A stretch of 64,000 bases of DNA, from contig CM060855.1 of assembly GCA_030737835.1 (NCBI GenBank), positions 3,528,478 through 3,592,477 on the forward strand. The letters are read 5' to 3'. Position 1 is the first letter of the stretch. The number at the start of each line of letters is the position of its first letter. Positions 1 through 12,589 of the stretch are shown piece by piece. The notes beneath the pieces were generated by a model. The model ran no database searches, was not told where the DNA came from, and saw only the letters and a program-made list of their open reading frames with translations. The stretch comes from Acorus gramineus (taxonomy: Eukaryota > Streptophyta > Magnoliopsida > Acorales > Acoraceae). The position numbers and the translations under genes were made by a program.

Positions 1-33
1 GTGTCATAAGTCTCTGGTTTGCTTGATGAAAAT

Positions 34-67
<34 letters not shown>

Positions 68-128
68 TTTTTTTGGTGTCATAAGTCTTTGGTTTGCTTG
101 ATGAAAATGATCTCTCTCTCTCTCTCTA
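1..128. repeat. 75-bp tandem duplication with CT microsatellites
   Basis: A unit beginning GTGTCATAAGTCT occurs at position 1 and again at position 76, so the period is 75 bp. Each copy ends in a (CT)n run, about 41-65 and 111-127. The two copies differ by a few substitutions. This is seen directly; the left end may be cut by the window edge. Confidence 0.85.
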
Positions 129-1275
129 GAATCTTCCTTGGTTTGGTTTGTAGATAGTTTTATCTGAATATATAAAATAAGTATACAGACAAAGGAGGAG
201 TTGATTTTTTAAATGATTGTGCTTGTTTTGATCTAATATAGTTTTAGTTTTGGATGGATGATATATAATATATCCTTCGGATAGTTGTTAGGGTATTCTA
301 ATTATCAGGATTCATAACACATGTTATTTTGTGGGGGGGGGGGGGGGGGGGGGGGATTAGACCTATTCATCCATTATCTATCTTCTTATTTGTAAAACAA
401 ACGACTATGTATGAAAGACAAAAAAATCTTCTAAAACAATAGTGAATTGTGAAAATAAAACAAAATTTCATGACCACATGTATAGAACTTGATATTTCAA
501 TCAAGTTCTCTAGTAGTTATGTATCTCATAATTCTCTTCTAATTTTGCATATAGAGTGCTAATTATACACTCATTCAATTTTATAGCCTCGTCTGCAACA
601 TATCCAGAAGTGGTTCATCAGTCATCTATACATTGCGATACCATGATATATATTATGCTATAGAAGTATATGAAATTTAAATTATTTTTTCAAAAGAAAA
701 AAATAATTGTATCTTAATATATATTTCATTTTTTATAATGATATGTACTTAAATGGGCGAGTGCATATTTTTTAGGGATTGCATACAATACTAGATATAT
801 TATTTTCTTTGCACATAACCTAAATGGAGAAAAGGGTTTTCAACCAAAAAAAAAAAAAATTGCCACGAATGTGTTTCATACAGGGGGTTTCTCATACATA
901 ACACATTCCTCAAGTGGGTACATGCAAAAATTCCCTCAAAAAATCAAAAACAAAAAAAAGATACCTGATATTGATTTGGAAAGGGCCCCTTGACTGAGAC
1001 CATGCTTGACTTTTATGACTATGATCTTGGACTCCTCTCTTTGTTTTTTTTTTATATGGTATACTCAAAAGGGGCTTAAACAAGTAAACAATTACTTCAA
1101 AGCTTCTGTACAATTTTATAGTCTCGCACGCAATCTTCAACGAGACATATGACTCGAAACATTGTTATCTTGAGTTCATACACTTTATTAAGAGTATGTA
1201 TTTTATTTTTGTAAAAATATGTTTTGTAGTACATAAAATATACATATTTAAAAAAATCAAATCATGCAAGACTAA
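129..1275. other. AT-rich intergenic sequence
   Basis: I see no gene. Open frames are short and lack recognisable protein sequence. The stretch contains a poly-G run and A/T homopolymers, and nothing else I can name. Confidence 0.6.
333..355. repeat. poly-G run of 23 bases
   Basis: There are 23 uninterrupted G residues in an otherwise AT-rich stretch. Runs this long are unstable in replication and sequencing, so the exact length may be an assembly estimate. A G-quadruplex is possible in principle. Confidence 0.9.
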
Positions 1276-2360
1276 TGTTCTAAAAATCCTTTCTAAGTCT
1301 CGATTAATCCTCCGCCTAGGCTTAAACAGGCGCAACCCGCAACACTTCGCAACCTAGCCGTTTTTTCGATTAATCTCTAGTTGACTAAATGTAGTTGGGT
1401 CAATAAATGTAGTTGGATCGAAAGTCCACCTTCTGGTGAAGATATGGGTCCTCGCACTTGAGATCATGCACCAAGAGAGCATGGGACACTAGTGTGGTAC
1501 CGGTGAAAGGGAGTCTGGCACTCAAGTCAATAGAGTGAATGAAGAAAATGAAGATGAAGAAGATGACTCAAAAAACCAGAAGACTTAAAAACGTTTTCAA
1601 TGCTTACTTGTGAATGTCTCTCTCTTCCTTCTCTTGCCTTTTAACAAAGTGAGTGGCTACGTTATTTCCCACCCAAACGTCTTTCTACCTCTACGATAAT
1701 CTTCTGACATAGAAGATTCCATGAGGTACAAGACTGGGAGTCGTTATAATATCGTGGCTACATGGCGTAGCTTTACTATCTCTCACATTGACTACCAAGA
1801 GCAATGGCAGGCAACTTGTCGAGATCAGGGCACGTCTCTGCCAATTTAGCGAAGTAGAATAGTCATGTCCTTGTCTTGCAATGTGATCAGTGGTCCTCCT
1901 CCTCCTATAGCCAAGCCTAGGTCTGGACCCAAGTCAGGCTAATAGGACTCGGTGGTGCTCCAATGATCCAAACTGTTCTGCTCAGGTGAGAAGGCACCTT
2001 CCAAGTAGGACTCTTTGAGTGGAGAACTGCATCGTTCTTCTCAACTAATGGTTGGCCGTAATCTGAGCCGGATCATGCTAGCCATTTAGCCAACTTATAA
2101 AGACGCGTAACGCCTTCAAAAAGAGCGCAAGATTTTCCCTCGACAACTAATAATTAAGCTATTAAGTTACTTTATATATTATATATCTATTAATTATTGA
2201 AATGATATCCCTACTATGCTTATTATATTACTAAATAATGCATACAATGTATATGTATTATATTTATTATTTTAAAAAATAATTAATCAATCTCTAATTA
2301 TTTCTCGTTTAGTCGATTAATCTTTAATCCTTCATCAAGCGCTTCGTGATTTTTATAACA
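1276..2360. mobile_element. candidate non-autonomous DNA transposon, ~1.1 kb
   Basis: The left end reads TGTTCTAAAAATC and the right end, reverse-complemented, reads TGTTATAAAAATC, a 12/13 terminal inverted match. Both ends carry a GATTAATC-type motif a little further in (left end also rich in CGCCTAGGC-like words), a pattern I associate with dispersed plant repeats. The interior has no coding capacity and is more GC-rich than its surroundings. I found no convincing target-site duplication, so the boundaries and superfamily are uncertain. Confidence 0.35.
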
Positions 2361-5300
2361 TTACGTGAGACTGCACTATGTTATTCTAATATTTTTCAAT
2401 ATATTTTATATGAAACCAACTAACCCTTTTTTGGTGGTTAGAGTACAATGGACGATTTCAAGTTTCAACTGCCATTGTCGGTTGAGTCTTTATATATAAT
2501 ATATACCAAAATAAAACATTGCATGTGACGTGTGAAACCTGATACGCTTATGATTTGAGTGGATATTTCATTCATATAATAATCTCTCTAAAAACTTGGA
2601 CTTATGTGACACCACCTTCTGAAAGGGTCACTGCATTCATGCATTGTTGATGTTCATGGACCAAAGTCTGGTGTATCAAAACATTTTTCTACTATTAAAG
2701 GCACAGTGGATCACTGTTACTTGAGGTCGTTGGGGGTGTCAATTAAAAAAAAAACAAAAACATATCAAGGAAACTCAAATCAGACTACAGACTTATCATA
2801 GCTGGGATGATGACAAATTAGTCTTGTGGAAGAAAATATTGAACAACTAACCCTGAGAGTTGTCAAAGGTCAGAGAAGCCAAACTATGTTGAAGGAATAA
2901 AAAAAAATGGTGTTGATGCACTTGTTGCAGTTGTCACGTCACTAAAATATAAAAAATGTACATTCACTTTGTATAATTATATACAATTTTTTTTTAACAA
3001 AAAATACACTTCGTTAGCAAAACTTCAAAAACAGGGGGAAAAAAAAATTTTGTGGGGGTGCAAATGAAACTCAAAAAAAATAAAAAAAGACTTTCATGGG
3101 ATCCACTAAAATAGTAGCTATCATATAAGGAAGACAATACCCTATTGTTTAGCCTCAGTGTTATGACACGCATTATTATAGAGTTTTGGGTGTAATATTA
3201 TTTTTTCTAACGAGATATGTGCTTCATCACATGAATCATGTCATTTTTTTTCAAAGGAGTGAAAATTCATTAGAGCATATTTCATTTTCTTAATAAAACA
3301 TACTAAAAAAGAAAATGGCATGGATAAGCCATGGATGACATGGATCACAGTTTTTGTGGTACATCAGGTGATTCAGGCAATGTGTCTGTAAACTTATTTG
3401 GGCAGCATTATTATATGAGCGTTATTATTAATCATCCATTAACCATAGTATATAACTCATTAATTTTTTTAAAACTTATTAAAAATAAAACCATTCAATT
3501 TGAAATAAAATAATATAAAATTTTAATCAAAACATATACCTTATTCAATAATGTTTATTATTTTTAAAAAATTAAAACATATGTACCTAACATTATCTAT
3601 ATTTACTGAAGCACTCATTGATATTTTTTGGAAATTTAAACATAACGTACTACATTTGACAACATGATTACTATAATTGTATATTTTAATGTATTCTTGA
3701 ACATTTAACTTTTACTCAAAAGTTAAAATTGAATTTGCAAGATAACTGCCTTTATACCGATTATAAAAGAAACTAATTTTTCACAAAAAAAAAAAAACTC
3801 TCCTTGGCTTTTAATTAAACTGTTTCTATTTGAAAAAAACCCAAAAACACCCCAAATGATCCATTAAGTGAGATTCATTCAAAAGCAAAATTTCTAAAAG
3901 TTGTCCAAACTTTATTTACAAACACTGCCTAATATTAGTTCGGCTAACATATATGAGGAAAACCTTTAGTGGTAATCTGGTTCAAAGTTCAAATTCATGC
4001 CTTTGTGATCTGGGAAGTGGCATAGATCAAGGTATCAGATATACAATATTGTCTATGGTGATGATTGATATTCCTTGGTGAAATATTAAACAATATAATG
4101 GTCTACGCTCTACACCTGATGCCATGATTTCTATTAATGGATACAATCATGCTCTCTTCCATAATATAAGATAACATAAAAAAAAAGAGGAGAGTGATGT
4201 TCAAGCCAACACAACCAAAAGACTGATTTATGTTCTGATCCTTTTGACAAGGTCAGGAAAGCGTATAAAAGAAACTATCTAAATCGGCGTCAATGATCAA
4301 AAGACATATATAATATAACAGGCAGCATATACGATTCAAAGAAAGAACATCTCCAACAAATATTCAGTCAATGAATCGAAAAAGAACCTCGCTTAATTAT
4401 ACCAACAAATATAATGACTGCATCTTCCGAACTATAAAGCCAAACAACACAAATACTGCAGTTTTCATGTTAATGCAAAAGTAAAAAAAAAAAGAGAATG
4501 GACTGACCGAGCGGCACCAGCCTGAAAGAATTAAGTAGCCTGCAAAGAGTGAAAATTGCAACCACAGACTCATAAGTGCCTTCAATATAGAGAGAGCATT
4601 TGCCATTTCAAAGATCCTAATGGTATCAGAGGTCACTGGGGGCAGAACAATTTGGCAGAATCATAATTAAATGTACGAGAATGGGCTATCAAATATCAGG
4701 GCAACAAAACTGGGGAACACTTTTTTTCCAGAACCCGTCAAGGCAAGCCTCTATAAGATGAATGGGAACCCTCTGAAACAATGTCACAATCATGGAACCC
4801 GATTTCCCTCCTTTGATGTTTAGGACAACAACATAGAACTTCTGCTACTGCCAAAAAATCTCTTGAACCAAGAGTGAGATGATTGACTTAGCACTAGCAA
4901 CAAAGAACCCAGGCATGTATCCAAAATGTCACAAAGGCTTAGCCTGCCAAAAGGTTAAGATATATTAAAATCTTGTTTGGAACTTGGAAGGGAAAGAAGA
5001 AACTAAAATTGTATTGAGCGATTAAAATTTTACCCGTGCTCCCCATCAATGATTAGTTTAAGAACCATACTTCCACATGAAGATGCCCTCTTGTTATTTA
5101 TAGAAGAGCTCTCCAGGTACCCATATTTATCTAGACTCAGCATCTCTTATAGAACCGAAAATTACGTGTACAGGAAACCTTACCAAACATTGGAATTCGA
5201 ACAGCAACAGAGTTGTATTTCAAAGATAAAAGACCACACCACCGAACTTGCCAAGCAAGAACAAGAACAGGCATCCAACTAAAGCATCATTCATGCGAAT
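2361..5300. other. AT-rich intergenic sequence and 3' flank of the RZ-1-like gene
   Basis: No coding sequence is recognised on either strand. The part nearest 5300 may include the distal 3' UTR of the minus-strand RNA-binding protein gene, but I could not fix its polyadenylation site. Confidence 0.5.
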
Positions 5301-5447
5301 CTGAAAAAACACATAACAGGTACCATCGGAAAGTATTCCATTCAAACCTCACACTGAAAACAGAGAACGTGTCCTATAAACACATATAACGGCAAACCGC
5401 TGGCCGCATTCTCCTTCAGGCAAGCCCCAGAGCCAAAAGTTCCTTCA

Positions 5448-5557
5448 CTGCATCATCAGAAAAAGAAAAATACAAGTCAACCATGCAAAAAATAACTTTT
5501 TCAATAAAGTAATCACAAAAAAGACAATTCAGAGTAGAATATATATTTCTAACAAAC
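5448..5557 (-). other. probable 3'-UTR intron of the RZ-1a-like gene
   Basis: On the minus strand a donor-like CTTG|GTTTGT lies 11 nt after the stop codon and an acceptor-like TGATGATGCAG lies about 110 nt further on, followed by less AT-rich sequence typical of an exon. The intron is inferred from splice-site appearance only. Being within 50 nt of the stop, it would not be expected to trigger nonsense-mediated decay. Confidence 0.4.
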
Positions 5558-5568
5558 CAAGCATCCGA

Positions 5569-6917
5569 TCAAGAACGATAGCCTCCACTGGGACGTTCAT
5601 AAGGGCCAGAACGATCACGATTGGAACGGTCACCTCCTGAATCCCTACGACCCCCTGAATCTCTGCTGCGTCCACCATAACGATCGCCGTTACGATCAGG
5701 GCCATAACGACCACCACCACCACCATAACGGTCATCCCTGCCACCGTATCTATCACCTCCACCTGATGGGCACTCCCTAGCAAAATGACCAGGCTTTCCA
5801 CACTTGAAGCACTCTCCAGATCCCCGACCCCCCCCATAATCCCTACCACGGTCACGATCACGACCACGGTCCCCATCATAGTCCCGGTCCCCATCACGAT
5901 CCCTACGAGAGCTCCGTGGCTGAGCTTTCTCTACATTAATAGGTCGTCCATCCAGATCAATACCATTCATTGCTTCTATAGCTTCTTCCATAGCTTTCTT
6001 GTCATCAAAAGTGACAAAACCAAATCCACGAGAACGACCAGAGCTCCCATCCAATGCCACCTGCAGAAAGCAAGATGAGTAATTTGTTAAATGGCTTCAT
6101 CTAACACTACTAAAAATTTCCATCAAATTACACAAAAACAAATCTGAAATGAGAACCTTAAGGTTCAGATATTTTATGAAAATAAAGCCTCAGGACACAG
6201 TAAGAAAAGAATGCAATTTCTACCAATTTAAGCAAGCTGTAGTCAAAATCGCTAGGTTCACTAACTTTCAGAATTGAAAGTACAACTGTATAATGTCAAT
6301 CAAGCACACAATTATGCCATACTTTTGGGGTACTCCACAACATAGCTGTTTCATCACTGATCCCAAATCCCATCTACATTATAGGTTAAAAATATTACAC
6401 CATAATTATTTTCTTCAGTTTTTTAGCTGATAAATTAGCATGGCCAAAAATGCAATGCATCTACTGAGTGACAAAGATGATATTTTGATGTGCAAAAGTA
6501 TTGGACGCACATCAGCTTTGCACCACAAGGTACACGGTCGTACAGACATAAGATCATGTCACAATATTTACAAGAAAAAAAGATTATTAATTTTTTCCAA
6601 CTATTTATATAATCAATAAATAAATAAAAATACACCATAAATAAATAGATATCACCAATCATAAAGTCCCATTCAATTATCCATAGCATTGGGCCTCAAA
6701 TTTTGTTTCTTTAGATCAAATGTACAATCTTTGGTGGTCATCCCAAACTTCTTTGCATTAAAAAAAATGAAACTTAACAAGAAAAAAATTGAGAATGCCC
6801 TACCTTCGCATCTACAAGGTGACCAAACTTCTCAAATGCACTTTTCAGACCTCTGTCAGAGGTAGACCATGAAAGGCCGCCGATAAAGCAGCGGTATTCC
6901 ACCGGCTCCAAAGACAT
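5569..6917 (-). CDS. RZ-1a: RZ-1a-like glycine-rich RNA-binding protein (RRM + CCHC zinc knuckle)
   Basis: Two coding exons, 6917-6804 and 6060-5569 (minus strand), join in phase 0 to give 201 aa and a TGA stop. The ATG at 6915-6917 starts [11 protein letters not shown], as expected for the family. Residues ~7-82 form one RRM with RNP2 (CFIGGL, 10-15) and RNP1 (RGFGFVTF, 49-56). A C-X2-C-X4-H-X4-C zinc knuckle uses C122, C125, H130 and C135, set in Arg/Asp/Gly-rich sequence; the tail is RGG/RYGG/RDS-rich. This order and length match plant RZ-1 proteins, and the RRM is most like Arabidopsis RZ-1a. That family is nuclear, binds RNA, has RNA-chaperone activity linked to cold response, and its members affect splicing. 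The low-complexity tail is usual for the family. The assignment to RZ-1a rather than RZ-1b/c is from memory of the RRM sequence. Confidence 0.93.
6061..6803 (-). other. coding intron of the RZ-1a-like gene
   Basis: The intron is 743 nt with donor GATGCGAAG|GTAGGG and acceptor TTTCTGCAG|GTGGCA on the minus strand. It splits the RRM between its first helix and third strand. The open frames inside it are AT-rich and have no recognisable protein sequence. Confidence 0.9.
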
Positions 6918-6933
6918 TGATCAAATTGCTTAA

Positions 6934-9478
6934 CTGCAGTTAAAGAAGACAGCAAAATACAACAGAATAAGATAACAAAGAGTATTTTAAATGCTGCAAT
7001 AAAGACAATCCTAAAGTTATTAAATGATTGAGCACCATCAAATAATATTACAGCCTTCAAAAGAACAAACTCCGTGTCATCATTTATGTAGGAAGAAAAG
7101 AAAAATTGACACATTTTTTTGAAATAGGTGTCCATCCTTGGAGTCCCACACTGCCACCCCTGTTTTCCTTTTTTGTGGTAGGATTCAAACCAACTAATTA
7201 AAGCTTGGTTTTCTTTAAAATGAGTTGGGCCTCAGATTTACTTAAAGTAACCACCTAAACCTGATCCATAAACCAACCCAAATGGATCCATATCCAATTC
7301 CAAAATCCAAACAGACTATCACATAGAGGGTCAGGGTAGTTATATTAAGCTTTAAGCACAAATGGAAGGTGATCATTCCCACATCCCTTCATCAACAATT
7401 AGAAATTACATTACCCAATGAATCAATCAAAAGAGAAATAACTAGAACAAATAAAAAATTGAAAATAGATGGGATGATCAACTAGTATATTGTAATTCCT
7501 TGAAATAACAATAACAAATTGTTTAAAAGTTCATTAAAGTAATCAAACCAGATGAGTATTACAGATTACAGTCTTATAGAAGATGCACTCAAGGGAATAT
7601 GGCAATCCAAAGAGTTTCAGTTTCACTGAATTTGTATTAAAAGGTAAAGCCAAAAAAACATCAAATTTCCTTCACACATAAATGACATAAGATAATGACA
7701 TTAGAAATGTGAAGAAGAAAAAAAGGACAATTTTTGGCCTTTTTTCTTCAAAACTGGTTCTACACCAGTTTTAATTGTAAAAACGACATGGGGCCACTTT
7801 GACTGGTCAGCTCTCCTACCTATCCATTGACCTGAATTTTTTACTTAATCTTCAGTCTTAAATTTTAAATTTTGAATGGCTATTTTATAGAATTAAATTT
7901 TAAATCTTATCTGCATTTTAAATTTTGAATCTTATCCTAGTTTCATTTTTTAATTTTTATCTTAAGTTTAAATATTGAATTTTTATTTTTATTTTTAAAT
8001 TTCCATATTATGATATCTGGATAGATTTGACAAAGATTTTATGAATAGTATGGTAGGAGAAATCCATGGTGAATTAATCTATCAAATCTATCCATAAATT
8101 TAATATTTAATATTCAAAAATTAAAATAATATTCAAATTTAAAATTAAGACAGGATTCAAAATTGAAAATTAAGATAATAATCAAAATTTAAAATTTAAA
8201 TGAGATTTTAGAATTTAATCCCATAAACAACCGATTCAAATTAACATTTAAGTTCATAATTCATTTCCAAAAAAAAAAATTCAGGTTCATAAGCATTTAT
8301 AAAAGAAGGGTGTTTAGTAGGAGTCTAGCAATGAGGTGGCAGCGCTGGTCCGGTCAAACTGATCCATAGCCAGTGAGACACAGTGAAAGACATACCTTGA
8401 GCATGGGAGTTCAGCAATAATTTACATTTTCAAACAAACATAAAAGGCAACACAACAAAACGTCCTGAATATGAGCATATGATGATATCATCAACACCAA
8501 CATAGCAATTAGCAAGTTTCCTAGCAATTTAGGGTTTGCATCATGAATTTTATAGAAGCATAAATTCATCATAAAAGATTTTTTGGTCTAAAATAAAAAA
8601 ACTTGGCCTCTATATAGAAGGACTAGGCATTCTAGTAATGAGTTTAATATATGTTATCTCTATGTGAACCTCGACCCCAAGTCTTCTTCAGCGTCTCACT
8701 ACCTGATACCATTTCTTAACTTGTCTATTCTAAATGTATAATATTGTGTCTTCCAATCCATCCCAACATGAAATACAAACAACTTCCCCTGATACAACCA
8801 CCAATAATATATTTCCTCCATTTCACCCATGCAACAAATCATTCTGATTTTCTACCACACATATCCAAAATGCTCTTATACACCCAACACACTCATATCC
8901 AAACAACATGGATAGGAAAACCACTATACTTGGGAACCACAAAACAACCCAAACGCAACGCAGACTTATACAAAGATCACAACCAATGTCCCCATCTCCC
9001 TATAATATGTACCATAATCAAGGGCATCAAAGATCATCTTTTTCTCCACTATTAAAATATTATCGATTTATACCCAATTTTTAAACCCCCTCTCATAAAC
9101 CCCTGTCATTCAATTATAATCATGGAAGATGAAAACAGATATATCAGCGATTCGAAACCTCAACAAAGCTATACAGAAGTTATCAACATCAGACCACCAA
9201 AGCTTCACGATGAAATCAACAGAAAAAATCGAACTTCGCATAAAAGGAAAAGAAATGAACACACACACAACCGGAAACAGCGATGCAATTGATTGTCCAC
9301 CAATCAATCAAGGTAACAGATCCGAAACCCTAACTAAGCTCTTTTTTAGTAAATTTTGTTTTTTAAAAATAACATAAACGAAGACGAGAACGATCAAACG
9401 TACGAGAGAACGATCTGAAGAAACAAAGAAAGAAAAATCAGAGAAAAAAAAAGGGGGGATCGACTCGAGAGAGCGCAC
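6934..9478 (-). other. 5'-leader intron of the RZ-1a-like gene (~2.5 kb)
   Basis: On the minus strand an acceptor CTGCAG ends at 6934, 16 nt before the ATG. A donor CTCGAG|GTGCGC begins at 9478, just after a purine/pyrimidine-rich leader with a telo-box. Together they define an intron of 2545 nt. Long leader introns are common in plant RNA-binding protein genes and can raise expression. The pairing is inferred; no transcript is available. It contains a large inverted repeat at 7790-8371. Confidence 0.6.
7790..8371. repeat. AT-rich foldback (long inverted repeat) inside the RZ-1a leader intron
   Basis: The outer arms share the word TTTGAC followed by GG and CAGC on opposite strands (7798-7811 and 8345-8357). 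Further in, both arms carry CCTGAATTTTTT and a run of AAATTTTAAATTTTGAAT-like words, meeting near 8045 around GGATAGATTTGA. Arms are roughly 250-300 bp and diverged. It resembles a non-autonomous foldback transposon, but I found no clear target-site duplication. Confidence 0.6.
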
Positions 9479-9560
9479 CTCGAGAGGAGGGAGAAGAAGG
9501 AGTCTTCGAAGCGAAGTTTGGATTTTCGAAACCCTAAAAACGAATTCCTCTCTTGAGATG
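9479..9560 (-). promoter_or_regulatory. leader exon and telo-box of the RZ-1a-like gene
   Basis: The stretch upstream of the putative leader-intron donor is much less AT-rich than its surroundings. It contains AAACCCTAA at 9529-9537, the plant telo-box, which is known from promoters and leaders of translation and RNA-processing genes. The transcription start should lie near the upper end, but I could not identify a TATA box. Confidence 0.5.
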
Positions 9561-10778
9561 AGGAGGACCTTTACCTTCCCGTCTGAGGATCAGAGGCCGT
9601 CCGTTTTAAGGCGGCACACTCATCGGACGGTTGTGAGGTCTAGAAATCATTTATTAATAAATACACTCACATTTTGAAGTACATGCTATTATATGAAATT
9701 AAATATATATTGAGATATATTAGTATTTTTTTTTCACGATGAAAAAATGAAAAACAAATTTAGATCATATACTATAATAGGACTACACTATGATAGTATA
9801 TACTACGTTATCATAGCGTATTGAGCTGCAAAAAGAACTGCGTGTATCAGCGATCTTTTTTGTACACTTAAATTACAGTTATATATACCTAGTTAAAAAT
9901 CATTAAATAACTTATATATCTTGTTAAATTTTTTCTTCTACTTAGTAAAAATAGATTCATTTAACTTAAACTGGAGTGATATATATTTTTTTATCAAAAC
10001 ATATATCTCATTATATAATGTTTACTAATTTAAAAAAAAATAAAAACATATATGATCTGAGTTTTGAACTGTAAAAATGATTGAGTCTAACATTTTCTAA
10101 TTTTTTTTTTTAAATGTACTGAATTATTTAAGTATATATAATTTAATTTTTCATTATAGTTTATATTTCCTTTTAGTTGAGTATATGTTTCAAGAAAAAA
10201 TCAAAATGACTGGGGCTGGATGTATGAATATATATTTGAACATGGAAATTGTTCAAAAAATGCAGTACTCACAAATAATGTTTTTTTATAAAAAAAATGT
10301 CACTTTTAATAACGTGTATATATATATTTTATAAAATATATAATAATATGTTCTAGTGAATTGTATGGACTTATATATAAAAAAAATACAAAAACTTTCG
10401 AACAATAAATATATTTTTTGACACTGCAAGTGTAGGACCCTCAATGGAACTGCAAATGGGGTTGTAAAAAAACCATATAATAGCGCCTTGAATGAATGTG
10501 AAAAATGATACATTCAACTCTATTTGCAACCTACACACATTTTGATTTTTTTTTTTAATATGCACTAAAAACAATTAAACCATTTTCTTTTACAAAAAAA
10601 ATGATGTATATATTCATACAAATTGAATGTATATTTTTATATTTTACATAATGGAGTATATATTACATTAGTAACATTGACAACTAACACTACCTCCTTT
10701 GGTGCTCTCCCAAGAAGCAAGAGGGATTGTTTATTGTTTAAAGCCCCTCGTAGCGTAGTTCTCGTGGGCCTTTGACTC
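9561..10778. other. AT-rich intergenic sequence between RZ-1a-like gene and hAT-like element
   Basis: The promoter of the minus-strand gene must lie at the left end. Beyond about 9660 the sequence is AT-rich with no coding sequence or clear repeat ends. Confidence 0.6.
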
Positions 10779-11852
10779 TAGGCCTGTCAACCGGTCTGGT
10801 CTAGGCCAGGTCGTGCTGGACCTGGACACGACCCGGGCGTGGGTCTGTCGGAACCGGGTCTTCGGTGAGACCTGACGGACCCGGTCAAATGAAAACCTGG
10901 GTTCTGGTCAACCCAAGTATGGGTGGCTCTATTTCAACTCCTCTAAATTGTAAGTAAATCCCTCTTATAAGTAAACCTCTTACATTTTAATCATTTAATG
11001 TACAAGCCCCTCATATATTAACCTCATATGTAAACAATAAACAAGTCTCTCTCACATTAAAACCTCTCCCCCACTCCTGTCCATCTCCCCCTACAAAACT
11101 CTAATTAACATATTCTAATAAAAAAAATTAATATAAGTATAAAAAGAATATGAAAATCCATTGTTTTTGCACATATTCACACAAATCCTCAAAATCATAA
11201 CAGACATGGTTTTCTCATTTTTTGGGGGTGGTTTTTTTTTTTTTCCCGTGAGAAGTTGTTTTGATGGGGAAGGGAAAAAGGTTCACTTGGTGGGTTTTAA
11301 TTATATCCGTCTGATTGAAGTCAACACTGATCAACTAATTTATTCTCAAAACATAATTTGGGGTTGTTTCAGTGGGCTTGGGTGGGTTATTGATTTGGTG
11401 GGCTTGTGTAACGCCTTAGGTTTACACAGTAAAAAATTGTCTGCTTTGTCCCTAAATAGACTGACTCACGGGTTTAAAACGCGTCTTGGTGTGTAAGAGC
11501 TGTGCTCATATATAAGTACATAATATCTTCTCCCATTAAGCGATGTGTGACTAAACACCAAACCCTCACTCTCACCCAATTCATAGGCTTCTTGGGACTA
11601 TTGGGCCTCCCTCTCAATGGGCCAGGCGTCACAGCTTGGGCCTGAATATTGAATACTTGGGTTGGATTATAAATAAAAAAGGAAAGGGTTATTACTTATC
11701 ATTGGGATTATTAGTCAAGACCTAATATAGTATCAAGTTCAATGGGTCCTTCAGGTTGGGTGTATATCGGGTCTCGGATCCTTTTGGTCGGATATTTTAT
11801 GCTTTTAATCAGGTCGGGTCCAGGTTGACCCCGCGACCCGTTGAGAGGCCTA
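10779..11852. mobile_element. hAT-like non-autonomous DNA transposon
   Basis: The left end is TAGGCCTGTCAACCGGTC and the right end, reverse-complemented, is TAGGCCTCTCAACGGGTC, a long terminal inverted match. Immediately outside lie TTTGACTC (10771-10778) and CTTGACCC (11853-11860), an 8-bp duplication with two mismatches. TAGGxxTGTCAA ends with 8-bp target duplications are typical of plant hAT elements. Subterminal sequence is rich in GGGTC words. The 1074-bp interior encodes no transposase. Age is implied by the mismatches. Confidence 0.78.
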
Positions 11853-12104
11853 CTTGACCCACAGGTTATTCTAGATTCATGTTAGTCCATCTCTCTAGCA
11901 CCAATAGTGGGATACTGATGTGACCACAAATATTAACATGTTTTTGTATCTTTGAGAAACAGTTAAATGAGTTGATCTTGTTATACAAACCAGTTGTATC
12001 TTTGATATTGGCATTTGAATGTAGCCGTTTCAGGTGAAAGGATGCAGTTGATGGTTGGCTAACCATGTTTAGCTGTCAGTCAATTGCTCTTTGAGACAAA
12101 TAGA

Positions 12105-12530
12105 CAATTATTCAAGTATAGATAACTGTATTTGTGGAATAAAGTTTGGTTGAGTATTTATTCATTCTCGTTGGAAAATCTAATAACAAAGTTTTTGTTT
12201 GATAAGTTGTGGTTAAAATATGAATAGGATGTACATAAGAATTTATAAAAGGTGAAAAAATGATTTGACATGTGGACCCCCTAATTTATAAGAAGTGATG
12301 ACATGTGATTTGACATATGTGCCTCTTCGTAATAGTGGAATGGAATGGATTGAATAACACAATTCCAATGGACCTAAAATAAATATCAACTATTCAACTT
12401 ATAACCAACTATTGGCACAACTATGCCCACTTATTCCATGCAACCAAACATTTTTTTTTTGGGCTTATTCACATCCAATCCACTCTATTCTACATCTATT
12501 CTTTTACTAAACATGGATTTGTAGAAGACC
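12105..12530. mobile_element. Tourist-like MITE, family A copy 1 (approximate ends)
   Basis: It shares ordered words with copies at 17.4, 18.2, 42.9 (inverted) and 47.7 kb: TTTGGTTG, TTGGAAAA followed by TAATAA, ATTTATAAAAGGTGA, GATTTGACATGTGG, and CTAATTTATAAG, ending with a TTTACTAAACAT-like tail. No coding sequence. Ends are estimated from the conserved core and not from a verified duplication. Confidence 0.55.
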
Positions 12531-12589
12531 AAATCCAATAATAACTGAATAATGATTAATGGTATATGAATTAATTGGAATAAGATAAG

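Noticed and set aside
5529-5897. 122-codon minus-strand frame overlapping the RZ-1a exon
   Set aside because: A shadow frame of the Gly/Arg-rich coding exon, giving a meaningless Val/Met-rich product.
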